Assembly: GCA_029548025.1 (NCBI GenBank)
Contig: JAKPOE010000106.1
Span: forward strand, 1-21,218
Direction of reading: 5' to 3'
Origin: Spirochaetota bacterium
GTDB taxonomy: Bacteria; Spirochaetota; UBA4802; UB4802
DNA length: 21,218 nt
A program made the position numbers and the translations under genes. A model generated the notes under the pieces. It saw nothing but the letters and a program-made list of their open reading frames with translations, did no database searches and had not been told where the DNA came from. Of this stretch, positions 7,247-14,720 are shown one piece after another (position 1 is the stretch's first letter; the number at the start of each line of letters is the position of its first letter).

Positions 7247-9616
7247 TTAAAAATAATTGTCGGGATTAAAATTTTTACAATAATCAACACATTCATGGAT
7301 GGGCATTGGTTTTGAAAAATAATATCCCTGAACCTCATCAACCCCTAAATCTACAAGAACATCTAATTGTTCCCTGGTTTCAACTCCTTCAGCGATGGTT
7401 TTTTTACCCAGTGAGTGGGCTAAAAGGATGATGGTTTTAACAATTTCAACATCATCTTTGTTATGCGGCAAGCCATTGACAAACGATGCATCTATCTTTA
7501 AAGTAGATACCGGCATCTTTTTAAGATATGATAGTGACGAATACCCTGTTCCAAAATCATCTATTGAGATGTTAATGCCAAATTGTTGTAATTTATTGCA
7601 GGTATCAATGACATTCTCTGCATCCGACATTAAAATATTTTCAGTTACTTCTATTTCCAAATTGCAGGGATTAATAGCCGAGCTTTTAACTATTTTGATT
7701 ATATCAAATATAAATGCTGAATCATAAAATTGATTGGGGGATACGTTAAATGACATGATAAAACTTTTTTCCTGAAACATTGGATTAATCTGCACCTGCC
7801 TTGCCACCTCTGCTGCAACCCATTTCCCTATCTGGATTATCATATCAGATGATTCCAGAATAGCAATAAAATCAGATGGTGGCAGCAAGCCTTTTTCCGG
7901 GTGATTCCATCGTAACAGCGCTTCCAGCCCTGAAATGTTACGCGACGCTACAGCTATTTTTGGCTGATAGTAAAGGGTAAATTCATTGTTTTTGAGTGCA
8001 CTGCGCAATTCCTTTTCCAGAGCAATTTTTTGAATGCTATTTTGAAAAAGTTCCTCTGAATAGTAGCATATACTGCTGCTTCCCTTCTTTTTTGCCTCGG
8101 TCAGAGCAATCCTTGATTTATTAAGAAGCTCCTCAGCAGTTTTGCCATCGTTTGGATAGGTTGCAATACCGATGCAGTACGAGATAACCAGTTCATGGCT
8201 CATAGCAATTAATGGTTTTGTGGCTATCAGTTTAAGGTCGCTGATAAAGGATGTCAGCCCCATCTCATCAATGTAAGGATAAAGTATGAAGAACTCATCG
8301 CCATCGCGTGCAATAAGATTTGCATCTATACTATTTTGAAGTCGGTTACGATATTCACGCAGTATAGCATCGCCTGTGTTGAAGCCAAATGAGTTATTGA
8401 TGGCAGTAAAGTTATCAATATCAATAGTAACAACGGCCAATTGCATCGTTTGTGATGAAGCTAACTGTATCTGTGAGGTCAGGGCAGATAAAAAGTAATT
8501 GTAATTCCCCAGACCGGTAAGCTCATCATAAAAAAGGATCTTTTCAATCTTTTTATTTTTTCGTATGTGGTCTATCGCGAAGGAGATATCATTGGCAACC
8601 TCCTGCAAAAGTGCCGCTTCACCCAGTGTGACAAAGTGTTCATTATGCGAATATAACGTAATGGCGCCAATTGCATGGGTATTGTCATCAACGATGATGG
8701 GTATTGCTACAATGGATTTAAAATCAAATTTGGCGGCTCGTTCCTTCCACGGGCTAAAGCGCGGATCTTCATCGGGGTAGTTAATCCTGATTATGGTTTT
8801 GTCCCGGATTGCAGTTCCCGTAGGTCCATTACCTTCGGGCAATGATGGGTCAATGTTAATATATATATCATTCAGGTACTGGGTTTCTCCATACGATGCA
8901 ACCGGTACTACATTGAGCTGTTTATCGACCATACCAATCCATGCAAGGTCAAAATTGCCCACGACAACCAGTATTTTAGCAACATTTTCATACAGGGTGT
9001 TTTCATCGGTTGTGCGAACAATAAGATCATTGATTTCATGGATTAAACGATATGACCTTCCCAGGCGCTCCAGTTCCTTTTTTGCATCGGACAGCTTTTT
9101 TTCCTTCATAAAAAAATAGGCATGCAGTATCAATGTTAAATCTAAAAAAACAATTTTTAAGTATGACTGCATTATCTCTGTAAGTAGTGATGTATCATGA
9201 ATTATATCCTCACAATACTGTATGAGCTGTATATACAAATTGCTCAAGATGTTTGCAAACAGAATTGGCTCTACAGTAGCTTTTTCAAGCTGTATGCCTA
9301 TGGCAAAGCGGCTAATGAAATAATCATAATCAATTTTTTGTTCCGGTAATTTTATAAAATAGTCTATAATGGCACGTTTGTGCTTTTTAAAAAATTGTGA
9401 ATCAGAATTAATTTTTTGCAATGCAGTATCGTTTAAACACCGGCTATAGAAATTTTTCCAGAAATCAGGTGACAATTTTATGATTTCCTGTATTTTTTCT
9501 ATTGCCTTTGTATCGTCATCGCTTATGGTAAACAGATCGTGCAGCTCGTTGATAGTTTTTTCATCAAGGTGCATATCATGGGCAATAACTTGTGCTAATT
9601 TTTCAACAATGCTCAT
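7247..9616 (-). CDS. GAF-GGDEF-EAL c-di-GMP signalling protein with helical sensor N-terminus
   Basis: This is a 789-residue cytoplasmic signalling protein. Residues 1-175 are helical and resemble a globin-coupled-sensor layout (DFWKNFYSRCLND near 51, RFAIGIQLEKATVEPILFANI near 103), but the haem-ligating histidine expected after the Ile-Gly pair is missing. A GAF domain spans about 195-350. The GGDEF domain starts at DELTGLGN (364); its signature is DGDEF (438-442), altered in the first glycine, and no RxxD inhibitory site precedes it, so cyclase activity is uncertain. The EAL domain looks catalytically complete: EALLRW (565-570), NVSPNQF (624-630), EIEVTEN, DDFGTGYSS (686-694), LKID, AEGVET and QGYYFSKP. 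Phosphodiesterase output is therefore the safer prediction. Its start ATG lies in an AT-rich leader without a strong ribosome site. No partner gene is adjacent. Confidence 0.88.
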   Translation of the reverse strand: MSIVEKLAQVIAHDMHLDEKTINELHDLFTISDDDTKAIEKIQEIIKLSPDFWKNFYSRCLNDTALQKINSDSQFFKKHKRAIIDYFIKLPEQKIDYDYFISRFAIGIQLEKATVEPILFANILSNLYIQLIQYCEDIIHDTSLLTEIMQSYLKIVFLDLTLILHAYFFMKEKKLSDAKKELERLGRSYRLIHEINDLIVRTTDENTLYENVAKILVVVGNFDLAWIGMVDKQLNVVPVASYGETQYLNDIYINIDPSLPEGNGPTGTAIRDKTIIRINYPDEDPRFSPWKERAAKFDFKSIVAIPIIVDDNTHAIGAITLYSHNEHFVTLGEAALLQEVANDISFAIDHIRKNKKIEKILFYDELTGLGNYNYFLSALTSQIQLASSQTMQLAVVTIDIDNFTAINNSFGFNTGDAILREYRNRLQNSIDANLIARDGDEFFILYPYIDEMGLTSFISDLKLIATKPLIAMSHELVISYCIGIATYPNDGKTAEELLNKSRIALTEAKKKGSSSICYYSEELFQNSIQKIALEKELRSALKNNEFTLYYQPKIAVASRNISGLEALLRWNHPEKGLLPPSDFIAILESSDMIIQIGKWVAAEVARQVQINPMFQEKSFIMSFNVSPNQFYDSAFIFDIIKIVKSSAINPCNLEIEVTENILMSDAENVIDTCNKLQQFGINISIDDFGTGYSSLSYLKKMPVSTLKIDASFVNGLPHNKDDVEIVKTIILLAHSLGKKTIAEGVETREQLDVLVDLGVDEVQGYYFSKPMPIHECVDYCKNFNPDNYF

Positions 9617-9810
9617 GGTTAAATTTAATTCCGTCCAGACTTATGGTAAAATTTATACAAAATAAAGTATAAAGGATCAATAAAAAAATAGCGCGCTCAG
9701 GAATAGTAAAAAAAAATATTTTGATAGTTGCTTTACAAAAATAAAAATTTTTGCAATGATTACATTCTATCCATAAATGTAATGGAATCATAATAACGAT
9801 ATCCCTTTTC

Positions 9811-9935
9811 GTCATTCTGAGGGGCGAATCCCAGAAGAATATATTCGTTCACAAAACGACAAGATTCTTCACTCCGCTCAGAATGCCAGCGGCACACAAA
9901 ACGGTGGGATTCTTCACCTGGTTCAGATTGACAGG
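9811..9935. repeat. 77-bp palindromic repeat unit plus a half unit
   Basis: Bases 9811-9887 repeat the unit at 5082-5158 with the same 77-base length: GTCATTCTGAG and GAAGAAT, the shared middle GTTCACAAAACGAC, then GATTCTTC and GCTCAGAATGCC. A right half (GATTCTTC...GGTTCAGATTGAC) follows at about 9908-9932. The 404-base gap 9617-10020 otherwise holds AT-rich sequence and a GCGATAGTT motif; I see no gene in it. An apparent 72-codon frame here is only repeat translated. Confidence 0.8.
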
Positions 9936-9997
9936 CGATAAGCTTGGATTGACACGGTGCCTTGTTACTTTTTAACAAAGCAGGTACACTATACAGT

Positions 9998-10006
9998 AAC
10001 TATCGC
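9998..10006 (-). repeat. GCGATAGTT iterated motif (intergenic, beside the palindromic repeat)
   Basis: This exact copy lies 14 bases beyond the symporter stop codon. The context GTAACTATCGCACA is identical to that of the copy at 5388 over 14 bases. Confidence 0.7.
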
Positions 10007-10020
10007 ACATAATGATGTTA

Positions 10021-11733
10021 TTATTTTTTTGTCATGCGAAAAGAATAGATGACCAGCATAAAGCTGACGACAAATGCAATGAGATAGAGGTATGCTCCTG
10101 TTTTGTGCAGCAACACTGCCCCTATGCCAAAGAGCAGCGAGTAGGTGGCTATGATGCCAAGTGTGGTCTGGAATAAAAGTATCATACATGTTTGATAGTT
10201 ACCCGGAGGATAATGGAGCGCTTTGCGTATGGGCTCAAACCCAAATTCAGGCTGTACCTTGTGATAAAATGCTGTCAGCGTTTCATGTTTGACAGGTTGG
10301 GTTACAAGGGTTGCCATCACCCAGCAGATTGTGGTCCATGGAACGATGATGAGCAGATTATAGGGTAAGGCAATATGCAGTACCAGCCGCGATATAATAA
10401 CCGCGGGGATGGGTGCTATCATGGCTATAATCTCCGACCATGCATTGATACGCCACCAGTACCAGCGCAACATGAGCACCGGCCCTATGCCTGCACCGCA
10501 TTCAATAATGAATGTCCATGCTCCGGATATTGAATCGATAACAAAGATTAACAGGCTTGCAATAACTGCCAGCAATGTGGTGCACACCTGTGCGCTGTAA
10601 ACATAGTGCTTTTCACTTTTTCCCGTTACTATAAATCGTCGGTACAGATCATTCACAAGGTACGAGCTTCCCCAGTTTAAATGGGTGGCAATGGTTGACA
10701 TGTATGCCGCTAAGAATGCTGCAACAAGCATACCCTTTAAGCCGGCAGGCAGATAATCGCGTATTGCAAAAACATAGGTGGCTTTGGATTGGTCAGCGGG
10801 GATAGTGGGATACAGCACCATGGTTGCAAGGGCAACGATTATCCATGGCCATGGTCGTAAGGCAAAATGTGCTATGGTAAACCACAGTGTTGCTTTTAAT
10901 GAGTGTGTTTCATCCTTAGAAGACATCATACGCTGTGCAACATAGCCGCCACCGCCTGGCTCTGACCCCGGATACCACGATGCCCACCACTGAACACCAA
11001 TAAACAACAAAAAGGCAGAGAGCGGCAGGGAGGAACTATCGCCAGAGGGGAAAAATAAAAGAGCATTTTGGGGTATGGACTGAATTAAACCATCGATGCC
11101 CTGTATATGCGGATGATCAATGACAACCACTGCAAGCACAATACATCCACCCATAGCAATAATGAACTGAACAAAATCCGTAACAGCAACAGCCCATAAG
11201 CCGCCTATTGCAGAATAGAGTCCCACAAAGAGCATTGTTGCAATGACAATGAACAGTACGTATGAATGGTTTATGTTAAAAAGATGTGCTAAAATCTGTG
11301 CCAGAGCAACGTTTACCCAGCCCATAATGATACAGTTGGCAAAAAGTCCCAGATATAATGCCTTGAATCCTCGTAAAAATGATGCTTCTTTGCCACTGTA
11401 GCGCAGCTCAATGAACTCAATATCGGTTAAAACACCAGAGCGTCGCCATAATTTTGCAAAGAAAAACACGGTAACAACATTAGCGGCAACCATATTCCAC
11501 CATAGCCAGTTACCTGCAATACCTCCGCTGTGGACAAGCTCGGTTACCGCAAGGGGGGTATCGGCTGCAAATGTTGTTGCCACCATGGCTGTACCGGTTA
11601 TCCACCATGGAAGGCTTTGACCGGAAAGGAAGAATTGCCTGGTGTTAGTGCGCGCCCGTCGGGAAAAAAGAAAAGCAATGCCAATACTGAACAGAAAATA
11701 TATAACGATGATGATATAATCTATGACAGCCAT
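10021..11733 (-). CDS. Sodium/solute symporter (SSS family)
   Basis: This 570-residue protein has about 13 hydrophobic helices and family features of SSS transporters (SGLT/PutP fold): an N-terminal helix (MAVIDYIIIVIYFLFSIGIAF), then SRRARTNTRQFFLSGQSLPWWITGTAMVATTFAADTP around 25-60, where helix one is broken as in this fold, and LYSAIGGLWAVAVTDFVQF (near 172-190), a strong family signature. It would couple sodium uptake to import of a small organic solute that cannot be deduced from sequence. Its ATG overlaps the stop of the CheX-like gene (TAATG), so its translation is coupled to that gene. No terminator is evident after it. One GCGATAGTT motif lies inside the gene at 11034. Confidence 0.9.
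   Translation of the reverse strand: MAVIDYIIIVIYFLFSIGIAFLFSRRARTNTRQFFLSGQSLPWWITGTAMVATTFAADTPLAVTELVHSGGIAGNWLWWNMVAANVVTVFFFAKLWRRSGVLTDIEFIELRYSGKEASFLRGFKALYLGLFANCIIMGWVNVALAQILAHLFNINHSYVLFIVIATMLFVGLYSAIGGLWAVAVTDFVQFIIAMGGCIVLAVVVIDHPHIQGIDGLIQSIPQNALLFFPSGDSSSLPLSAFLLFIGVQWWASWYPGSEPGGGGYVAQRMMSSKDETHSLKATLWFTIAHFALRPWPWIIVALATMVLYPTIPADQSKATYVFAIRDYLPAGLKGMLVAAFLAAYMSTIATHLNWGSSYLVNDLYRRFIVTGKSEKHYVYSAQVCTTLLAVIASLLIFVIDSISGAWTFIIECGAGIGPVLMLRWYWWRINAWSEIIAMIAPIPAVIISRLVLHIALPYNLLIIVPWTTICWVMATLVTQPVKHETLTAFYHKVQPEFGFEPIRKALHYPPGNYQTCMILLFQTTLGIIATYSLLFGIGAVLLHKTGAYLYLIAFVVSFMLVIYSFRMTKK
11034..11042 (-). repeat. GCGATAGTT iterated motif (in the symporter gene)
   Basis: This exact copy reads across Gly-Asp-Ser-Ser in the gene's frame, a different frame from the copy at 6947. 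Confidence 0.65.
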
Positions 11734-12194
11734 TATTGGTGCAATAGATCTTTATAGTAAAAGTCAAGGTCAAAACCGCCAAACCGTGATTCAAATGAAA
11801 GATTTATATTTTCATAGAGTGTTTTTAAAGTGGTATGTTCTTCGTTGTATTCAGGTGGTGATGGTTTGAGATTATGCTTTATAAACTGAAGCTGATTTAT
11901 AAATGTTCCTGCTATGAGGTTTGCAACCTCACCGGCTACATCGGGATAGTATTTCTTTATATTGCCTTTTGCATTGATAAAAAAATTTTTAGTCAACTGA
12001 TGTAAAGTTTGTTCGGGAAAATTTATGATGAGCTCACCTTTCATCGTTCCGTCAAGCTGGATGGTTACCCTGGGGTCATCCGGTGTTGATTGATTGGTAA
12101 AGACCTCTTTGATATCATTGTCATAAAGAAAATGTTTAAAAATATGGTCAACCGAACGGGCTAATATGCGTGTATAACGCTCGTAATTATTCAT
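11733..12194 (-). CDS. CheX-like protein (CheC/CheX phosphatase fold)
   Basis: This 153-residue protein has the pattern of CheX/CheC proteins: a strand-rich segment with VTIQLDGTMKGELIINFP (43-60) and the active-site helix PDVAGEVANLIAGTFIN, with Glu89 and Asn92 in the ExxN arrangement used to dephosphorylate CheY-type receivers. One such motif, as in CheX, is present. No chemotaxis genes are nearby. Instead the gene is fused by a one-base stop/start overlap to a symporter, suggesting that transport and a phospho-relay are coordinated. The start ATG at 12194 is preceded by AAGGAGA eleven bases away, and a promoter lies at 12299-12328. The family assignment rests on the ExxN helix and overall size, so it is less certain than for the symporter. 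Confidence 0.65.
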   Translation of the reverse strand: MNNYERYTRILARSVDHIFKHFLYDNDIKEVFTNQSTPDDPRVTIQLDGTMKGELIINFPEQTLHQLTKNFFINAKGNIKKYYPDVAGEVANLIAGTFINQLQFIKHNLKPSPPEYNEEHTTLKTLYENINLSFESRFGGFDLDFYYKDLLHQ

Positions 12195-12298
12195 TGTACA
12201 GCAATCTCCTTGTTAAAACAATAGAATGATTAACCTAATTATCGCCACTCACCTTCAAAAGAGGTAAAGGGTAATGGTATAGCGCACACTCAGTGTAC

Positions 12299-12328
12299 AT
12301 GATAGGACATAATAAATAATTGTGACAA
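12299..12328 (-). promoter_or_regulatory. Promoter of the CheX-like/symporter operon
   Basis: On the minus strand, TTGTCA (12323-12328), an 18-base spacer and TATCAT (12299-12304) match five of six positions in each box. The leader to the ATG at 12194 would be about 100 bases. Confidence 0.5.
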
Positions 12329-12488
12329 TCAAAAATTATTTGATTATAGTAGAATTATAAATTTTTTCATAATTTTGCGTATTGGATGGCAGTAAACCTA
12401 TATATGCGTTGAGTTATTTTTCTTGAGCAGCAGCGGGTGTAAATACAACAAAACAATAATTATGGCAATACAATGTTTATCTGTCACG

Positions 12489-12497
12489 CTATCCACA
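12489..12497 (+). promoter_or_regulatory. DnaA box (CTATCCACA)
   Basis: One base off the E. coli consensus TTATCCACA. It is oriented opposite to the pair at 12744-12761. Confidence 0.5.
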
Positions 12498-12505
12498 AAA
12501 TTGAA

Positions 12506-12535
12506 AAATTAACAGAAATTAATTTATGTTAATTT
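12506..12535. repeat. Near-perfect 30-bp AT-rich palindrome
   Basis: AAATTAACA (12506-12514) and TGTTAATTT (12527-12535) are exact inverted repeats, and between them AAATTAATTT (12516-12525) is itself a palindrome centred on the same point. Only the pair 12515/12526 breaks symmetry, giving 28 of 30 symmetric bases. Confidence 0.7.
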
Positions 12536-12743
12536 GCAATAGAATAGTCATAAAAAAATTTTTAAAAAAAAACAAAAAATATTTATAAAAATATATTGCA
12601 ATGAAACTCCTCGTATTTCCAGCATTTATATAAGGCTCAATCAAAAAATTTACTGATATTTCAGTGTAGTAATGTGACATAGTAATCGTGTAGCAGCGAT
12701 AAGCCAATTAATTTAGTAAATTAATGTCATGAGATGCTGTCAA

Positions 12744-12761
12744 TGTGGATAGTGTGGATAA
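12744..12761 (-). promoter_or_regulatory. Two abutting DnaA boxes in direct repeat
   Basis: TGTGGATAG followed directly by TGTGGATAA, complements of CTATCCACA and of the strict consensus TTATCCACA. Tandem spacing at nine bases is unlikely by chance. Confidence 0.55.
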
Positions 12762-12809
12762 CTTTGTGAATATTAATATAGTAGGACTGTTTTATTTATG
12801 TTTACACGC

Positions 12810-13577
12810 TTAGCGGTTACTGTTATACAAATAAAAAATACCACGCATGGTTAATGAATGGTCAACAATAGCTGAGATTGAAAGGTGCGGATAGAGTATT
12901 TCAGCCATCCCACCGGTTACAATGACCATGCAGGTGCCCATCGTTGACTGAATTTTGCCTATAATTCCCTCTATAAGCGCTATCCAGCCGTAAAAAAAGC
13001 CTGAAATGAGGGCATCGCTGGTATTAGTAGCAATAATATAGGGTGGTTTTTCAAAAGGTACTTCAAATAATTGAGCGGTAGACTGTGCTAAACCCTTCAT
13101 TGCTACCTTTACGCCTGGTGCTATTATTCCTCCCCGTAATACCCCTTGTGTAAGCTGGCAGAAGGTAATGGCAGTACCAATGTCCACTATGATGCAATCG
13201 CATGCATAATCGGTAAAAGCAGCAACGGCGTTTACTATCCTATCCACGCCTAACTGTGCAGGATTGTCATATTCTATCCTGATTGGCATTTTTGAAAGGT
13301 GTGTTATGCTATGAACTGTCACCTTAAAAAGTTCTTCAATGGTTTTATTGTATGTTGTGTTGGATTGTGGGACCACGCTTGAATAGATAACACCGGTAAT
13401 GCTGGACGCAAGGCGTTTATCCCATTGTTTCAAAGTATTATATATAATGTGCGATAGTTCATCGGATTGTATTGTTTGTCGGGTAGGGTAGGTAGTGGCG
13501 TATACTGGCTCTGGATTATCCTCATCGTAAATGCCCATAACGGTATTGGTATTGCCAATATTGAAGCCAAGTATCAT
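12810..13577 (-). CDS. coaX: Type III pantothenate kinase
   Basis: CoaX phosphorylates pantothenate with ATP, the first step of coenzyme A synthesis, in the cytoplasm. The 255-residue length and ASKHA-fold motifs fit: the N-terminal phosphate motif GFNIGNTNTVMG, NPAQLGVDRIVNAVAA near 105-120 with the conserved GxDR segment, IIVDIGTAITF (second phosphate loop), and GGIIAPGVKVAMKGLA. One oddity is the first motif: it reads Asn6 (FNIGNT) where nearly all members have Asp (DIGNT). The gene lies 14 bases after the HEAT-repeat gene and is probably co-transcribed with it. AGGA seven bases before ATG 13577 supports the start. No terminator is visible before the DnaA-box region. Confidence 0.92.
   Translation of the reverse strand: MILGFNIGNTNTVMGIYDEDNPEPVYATTYPTRQTIQSDELSHIIYNTLKQWDKRLASSITGVIYSSVVPQSNTTYNKTIEELFKVTVHSITHLSKMPIRIEYDNPAQLGVDRIVNAVAAFTDYACDCIIVDIGTAITFCQLTQGVLRGGIIAPGVKVAMKGLAQSTAQLFEVPFEKPPYIIATNTSDALISGFFYGWIALIEGIIGKIQSTMGTCMVIVTGGMAEILYPHLSISAIVDHSLTMRGIFYLYNSNR
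13451..13459 (+). repeat. GCGATAGTT iterated motif (in coaX)
   Basis: This exact copy is in the orientation opposite to most others; on the coding strand it encodes part of Glu-Leu-Ser-His. Confidence 0.65.
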
Positions 13578-13591
13578 GAAGCAATCCTGAT

Positions 13592-14617
13592 CTACGTTTC
13601 GTAAACTTTTTCCAGCCGGGATTTAAGGGAATAATACGCTACGCGCGCTTCATCACGGACATTTTTATTGGAATCGCTCATTGCTTTTTCAATGGCTTTC
13701 AGCGCCTGAGGATCAAATATCTTTTCTAAAGCTCTGACAGCCTCAAGGCGCACATCGTAGTAGGGATCGTTTAATAGTTTGGTGAGCGCATTAACAGCAC
13801 TTTTTTCGCGTAATATGCCAATAGAACGGGCAGCAGCCGCACGAACTGATTTAAATTCATCATTGCAGGCTTTAATAAGAAGAGGTGCGGCTTCTTTTAT
13901 CCTGTACTGACCAATCTGCTTTACCGTTTCCTCGCGTTGCGAGCCGCCTTCGGTCATGTGTTTTACCAGCAGCATAAATGGTGCATCGGTAATAGCCTTG
14001 AGCGCCTTGTCGGTTCCAATTTTCTTCAGAGCATCATGAGCAGCTTTGCGCACTTCAGCATGATTGTCAACAAGACATCCAATTAACGGGTCAATTGCCT
14101 GCTCAGTTGCTATCATACCCAATGCTCTGGTTGCTTCAACCCTTATCTGGTAATGTTTGCTGTCCAGTGCTTCAACCAGATGAGGTATGGCATACTTATC
14201 TTTTAGATATCCCATTGTGCGTATAGCTTCAATGGAAACCATCATCTTTTTATCTTTGAAGGCTAAATATAAAATTTTTGATATTTCCAGGTCATCCGTT
14301 GGACCTATCTCGCTCAATACACGAAGCGCTTCAATTTTATCGCGCTGTGAACCTGAGATGATTATTGAGCGTAGATTTTCTATTATTGCCGGGTCATTAA
14401 TATCACCAAATTTTATGGTGGCGATAGTTCTAACACGAGGGTCAGGGTCATTTATGAGTTTTTTTAATTCTTGAGTAACTGATTGATCGCGGGTTTTAAC
14501 CAGTGCAAGCAGCGCATTGAGGCGTACTTCTGCTTTGCGGTGTTTTGTTAATTTTAAAAGCCCCTGAATATCATTTTTTTCCCTTAGTTTGTCTATGTTC
14601 GGAGTAAAAAGTGCCAT
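13592..14617 (-). CDS. HEAT-repeat (PBS lyase HEAT-like) scaffold protein
   Basis: This 341-residue protein is made almost entirely of about nine helical repeats of roughly 31 residues, each with the HEAT-like core seen in LIKLLNDPDPRVRTIATIKFGDI, VEALDSKHYQIRVEATRALGMI and LTKLLNDPYYDVRLEAVRALEKI. Such proteins form curved scaffolds for protein-protein contacts; no catalytic motif or export signal is present, so it is probably cytoplasmic. Binding partners cannot be read from sequence. The gene has its own promoter (14650-14679) and AAAGGA six bases before ATG 14617. coaX follows after 14 bases, which makes a two-gene unit. One GCGATAGTT motif lies inside, at 14421. Confidence 0.88.
   Translation of the reverse strand: MALFTPNIDKLREKNDIQGLLKLTKHRKAEVRLNALLALVKTRDQSVTQELKKLINDPDPRVRTIATIKFGDINDPAIIENLRSIIISGSQRDKIEALRVLSEIGPTDDLEISKILYLAFKDKKMMVSIEAIRTMGYLKDKYAIPHLVEALDSKHYQIRVEATRALGMIATEQAIDPLIGCLVDNHAEVRKAAHDALKKIGTDKALKAITDAPFMLLVKHMTEGGSQREETVKQIGQYRIKEAAPLLIKACNDEFKSVRAAAARSIGILREKSAVNALTKLLNDPYYDVRLEAVRALEKIFDPQALKAIEKAMSDSNKNVRDEARVAYYSLKSRLEKVYET
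14421..14429 (+). repeat. GCGATAGTT iterated motif (in the HEAT-repeat gene)
   Basis: On the coding strand this exact copy encodes part of Arg-Thr-Ile-Ala. Confidence 0.65.
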
Positions 14618-14649
14618 AGCAATTCCTTTAATTACTTTTATTTTTTACA

Positions 14650-14679
14650 AGTATAGTTACCATGTACAAAAAAAGTCAA
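14650..14679 (-). promoter_or_regulatory. Promoter of the HEAT-repeat/coaX unit, with flanking direct repeats
   Basis: On the minus strand, TTGACT (14674-14679), an 18-base spacer and TATACT (14650-14655) make a good promoter. The word ATGTACAA occurs at 14662-14669, inside the spacer, and at 14686-14693, just upstream of the -35 box, 24 bases apart in the same orientation. That is suitable for a regulator binding on one face of the helix. Confidence 0.6.
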
Positions 14680-14720
14680 CTAATAATGTACAATTTTATT
14701 TTATCATGCAAATTAAATAG

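Larger units (their letters stand above)
12480..12770. other. AT-rich gene-free region with DnaA-box sequences (origin-like or DnaA-regulated)
   Basis: The 615 bases between the CheX-like and pantothenate kinase genes contain no convincing gene. This part holds three DnaA-box sequences: CTATCCACA at 12489-12497 (plus), and CTATCCACA plus the consensus TTATCCACA on the minus strand at 12744-12752 and 12753-12761, directly abutting. Between them lie a near-perfect 30-bp AT palindrome (12506-12535) and an A/T-only run of about 50 bases around 12550-12596, suited to unwinding. Against a chromosomal origin: genes on both sides run in the same direction and no dnaA, dnaN or gyrase gene is near. It could also be a DnaA-titration site or a DnaA-controlled promoter. 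Confidence 0.35.

Noticed and set aside
7118..7315. 65-codon plus-strand frame with a start-like segment MKVKELFYYYDVPDSKVPG
   Set aside because: It overlaps the end of the GGDEF-EAL gene on the other strand for a third of its length, turns into low-complexity hydrophobic sequence, and matches no family I know. A small decayed gene start cannot be excluded, but the support is too weak to list.
8641..9119. Plus-strand frames of 70-110 codons opposite the GGDEF-EAL gene and similar ones opposite selA, selB and selD
   Set aside because: They are shadows of well-supported genes on the other strand, without family motifs or ribosome sites.
9760..9978. 72-codon minus-strand frame
   Set aside because: It runs through the 77-bp repeat and half unit; the peptide is repeat-derived.
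12519..12707. 62-codon minus-strand frame in the DnaA-box region
   Set aside because: It consists of AT-rich low-complexity codons (Phe, Ile, Tyr, Asn), lacks a ribosome site, and overlaps the palindrome and A/T run.
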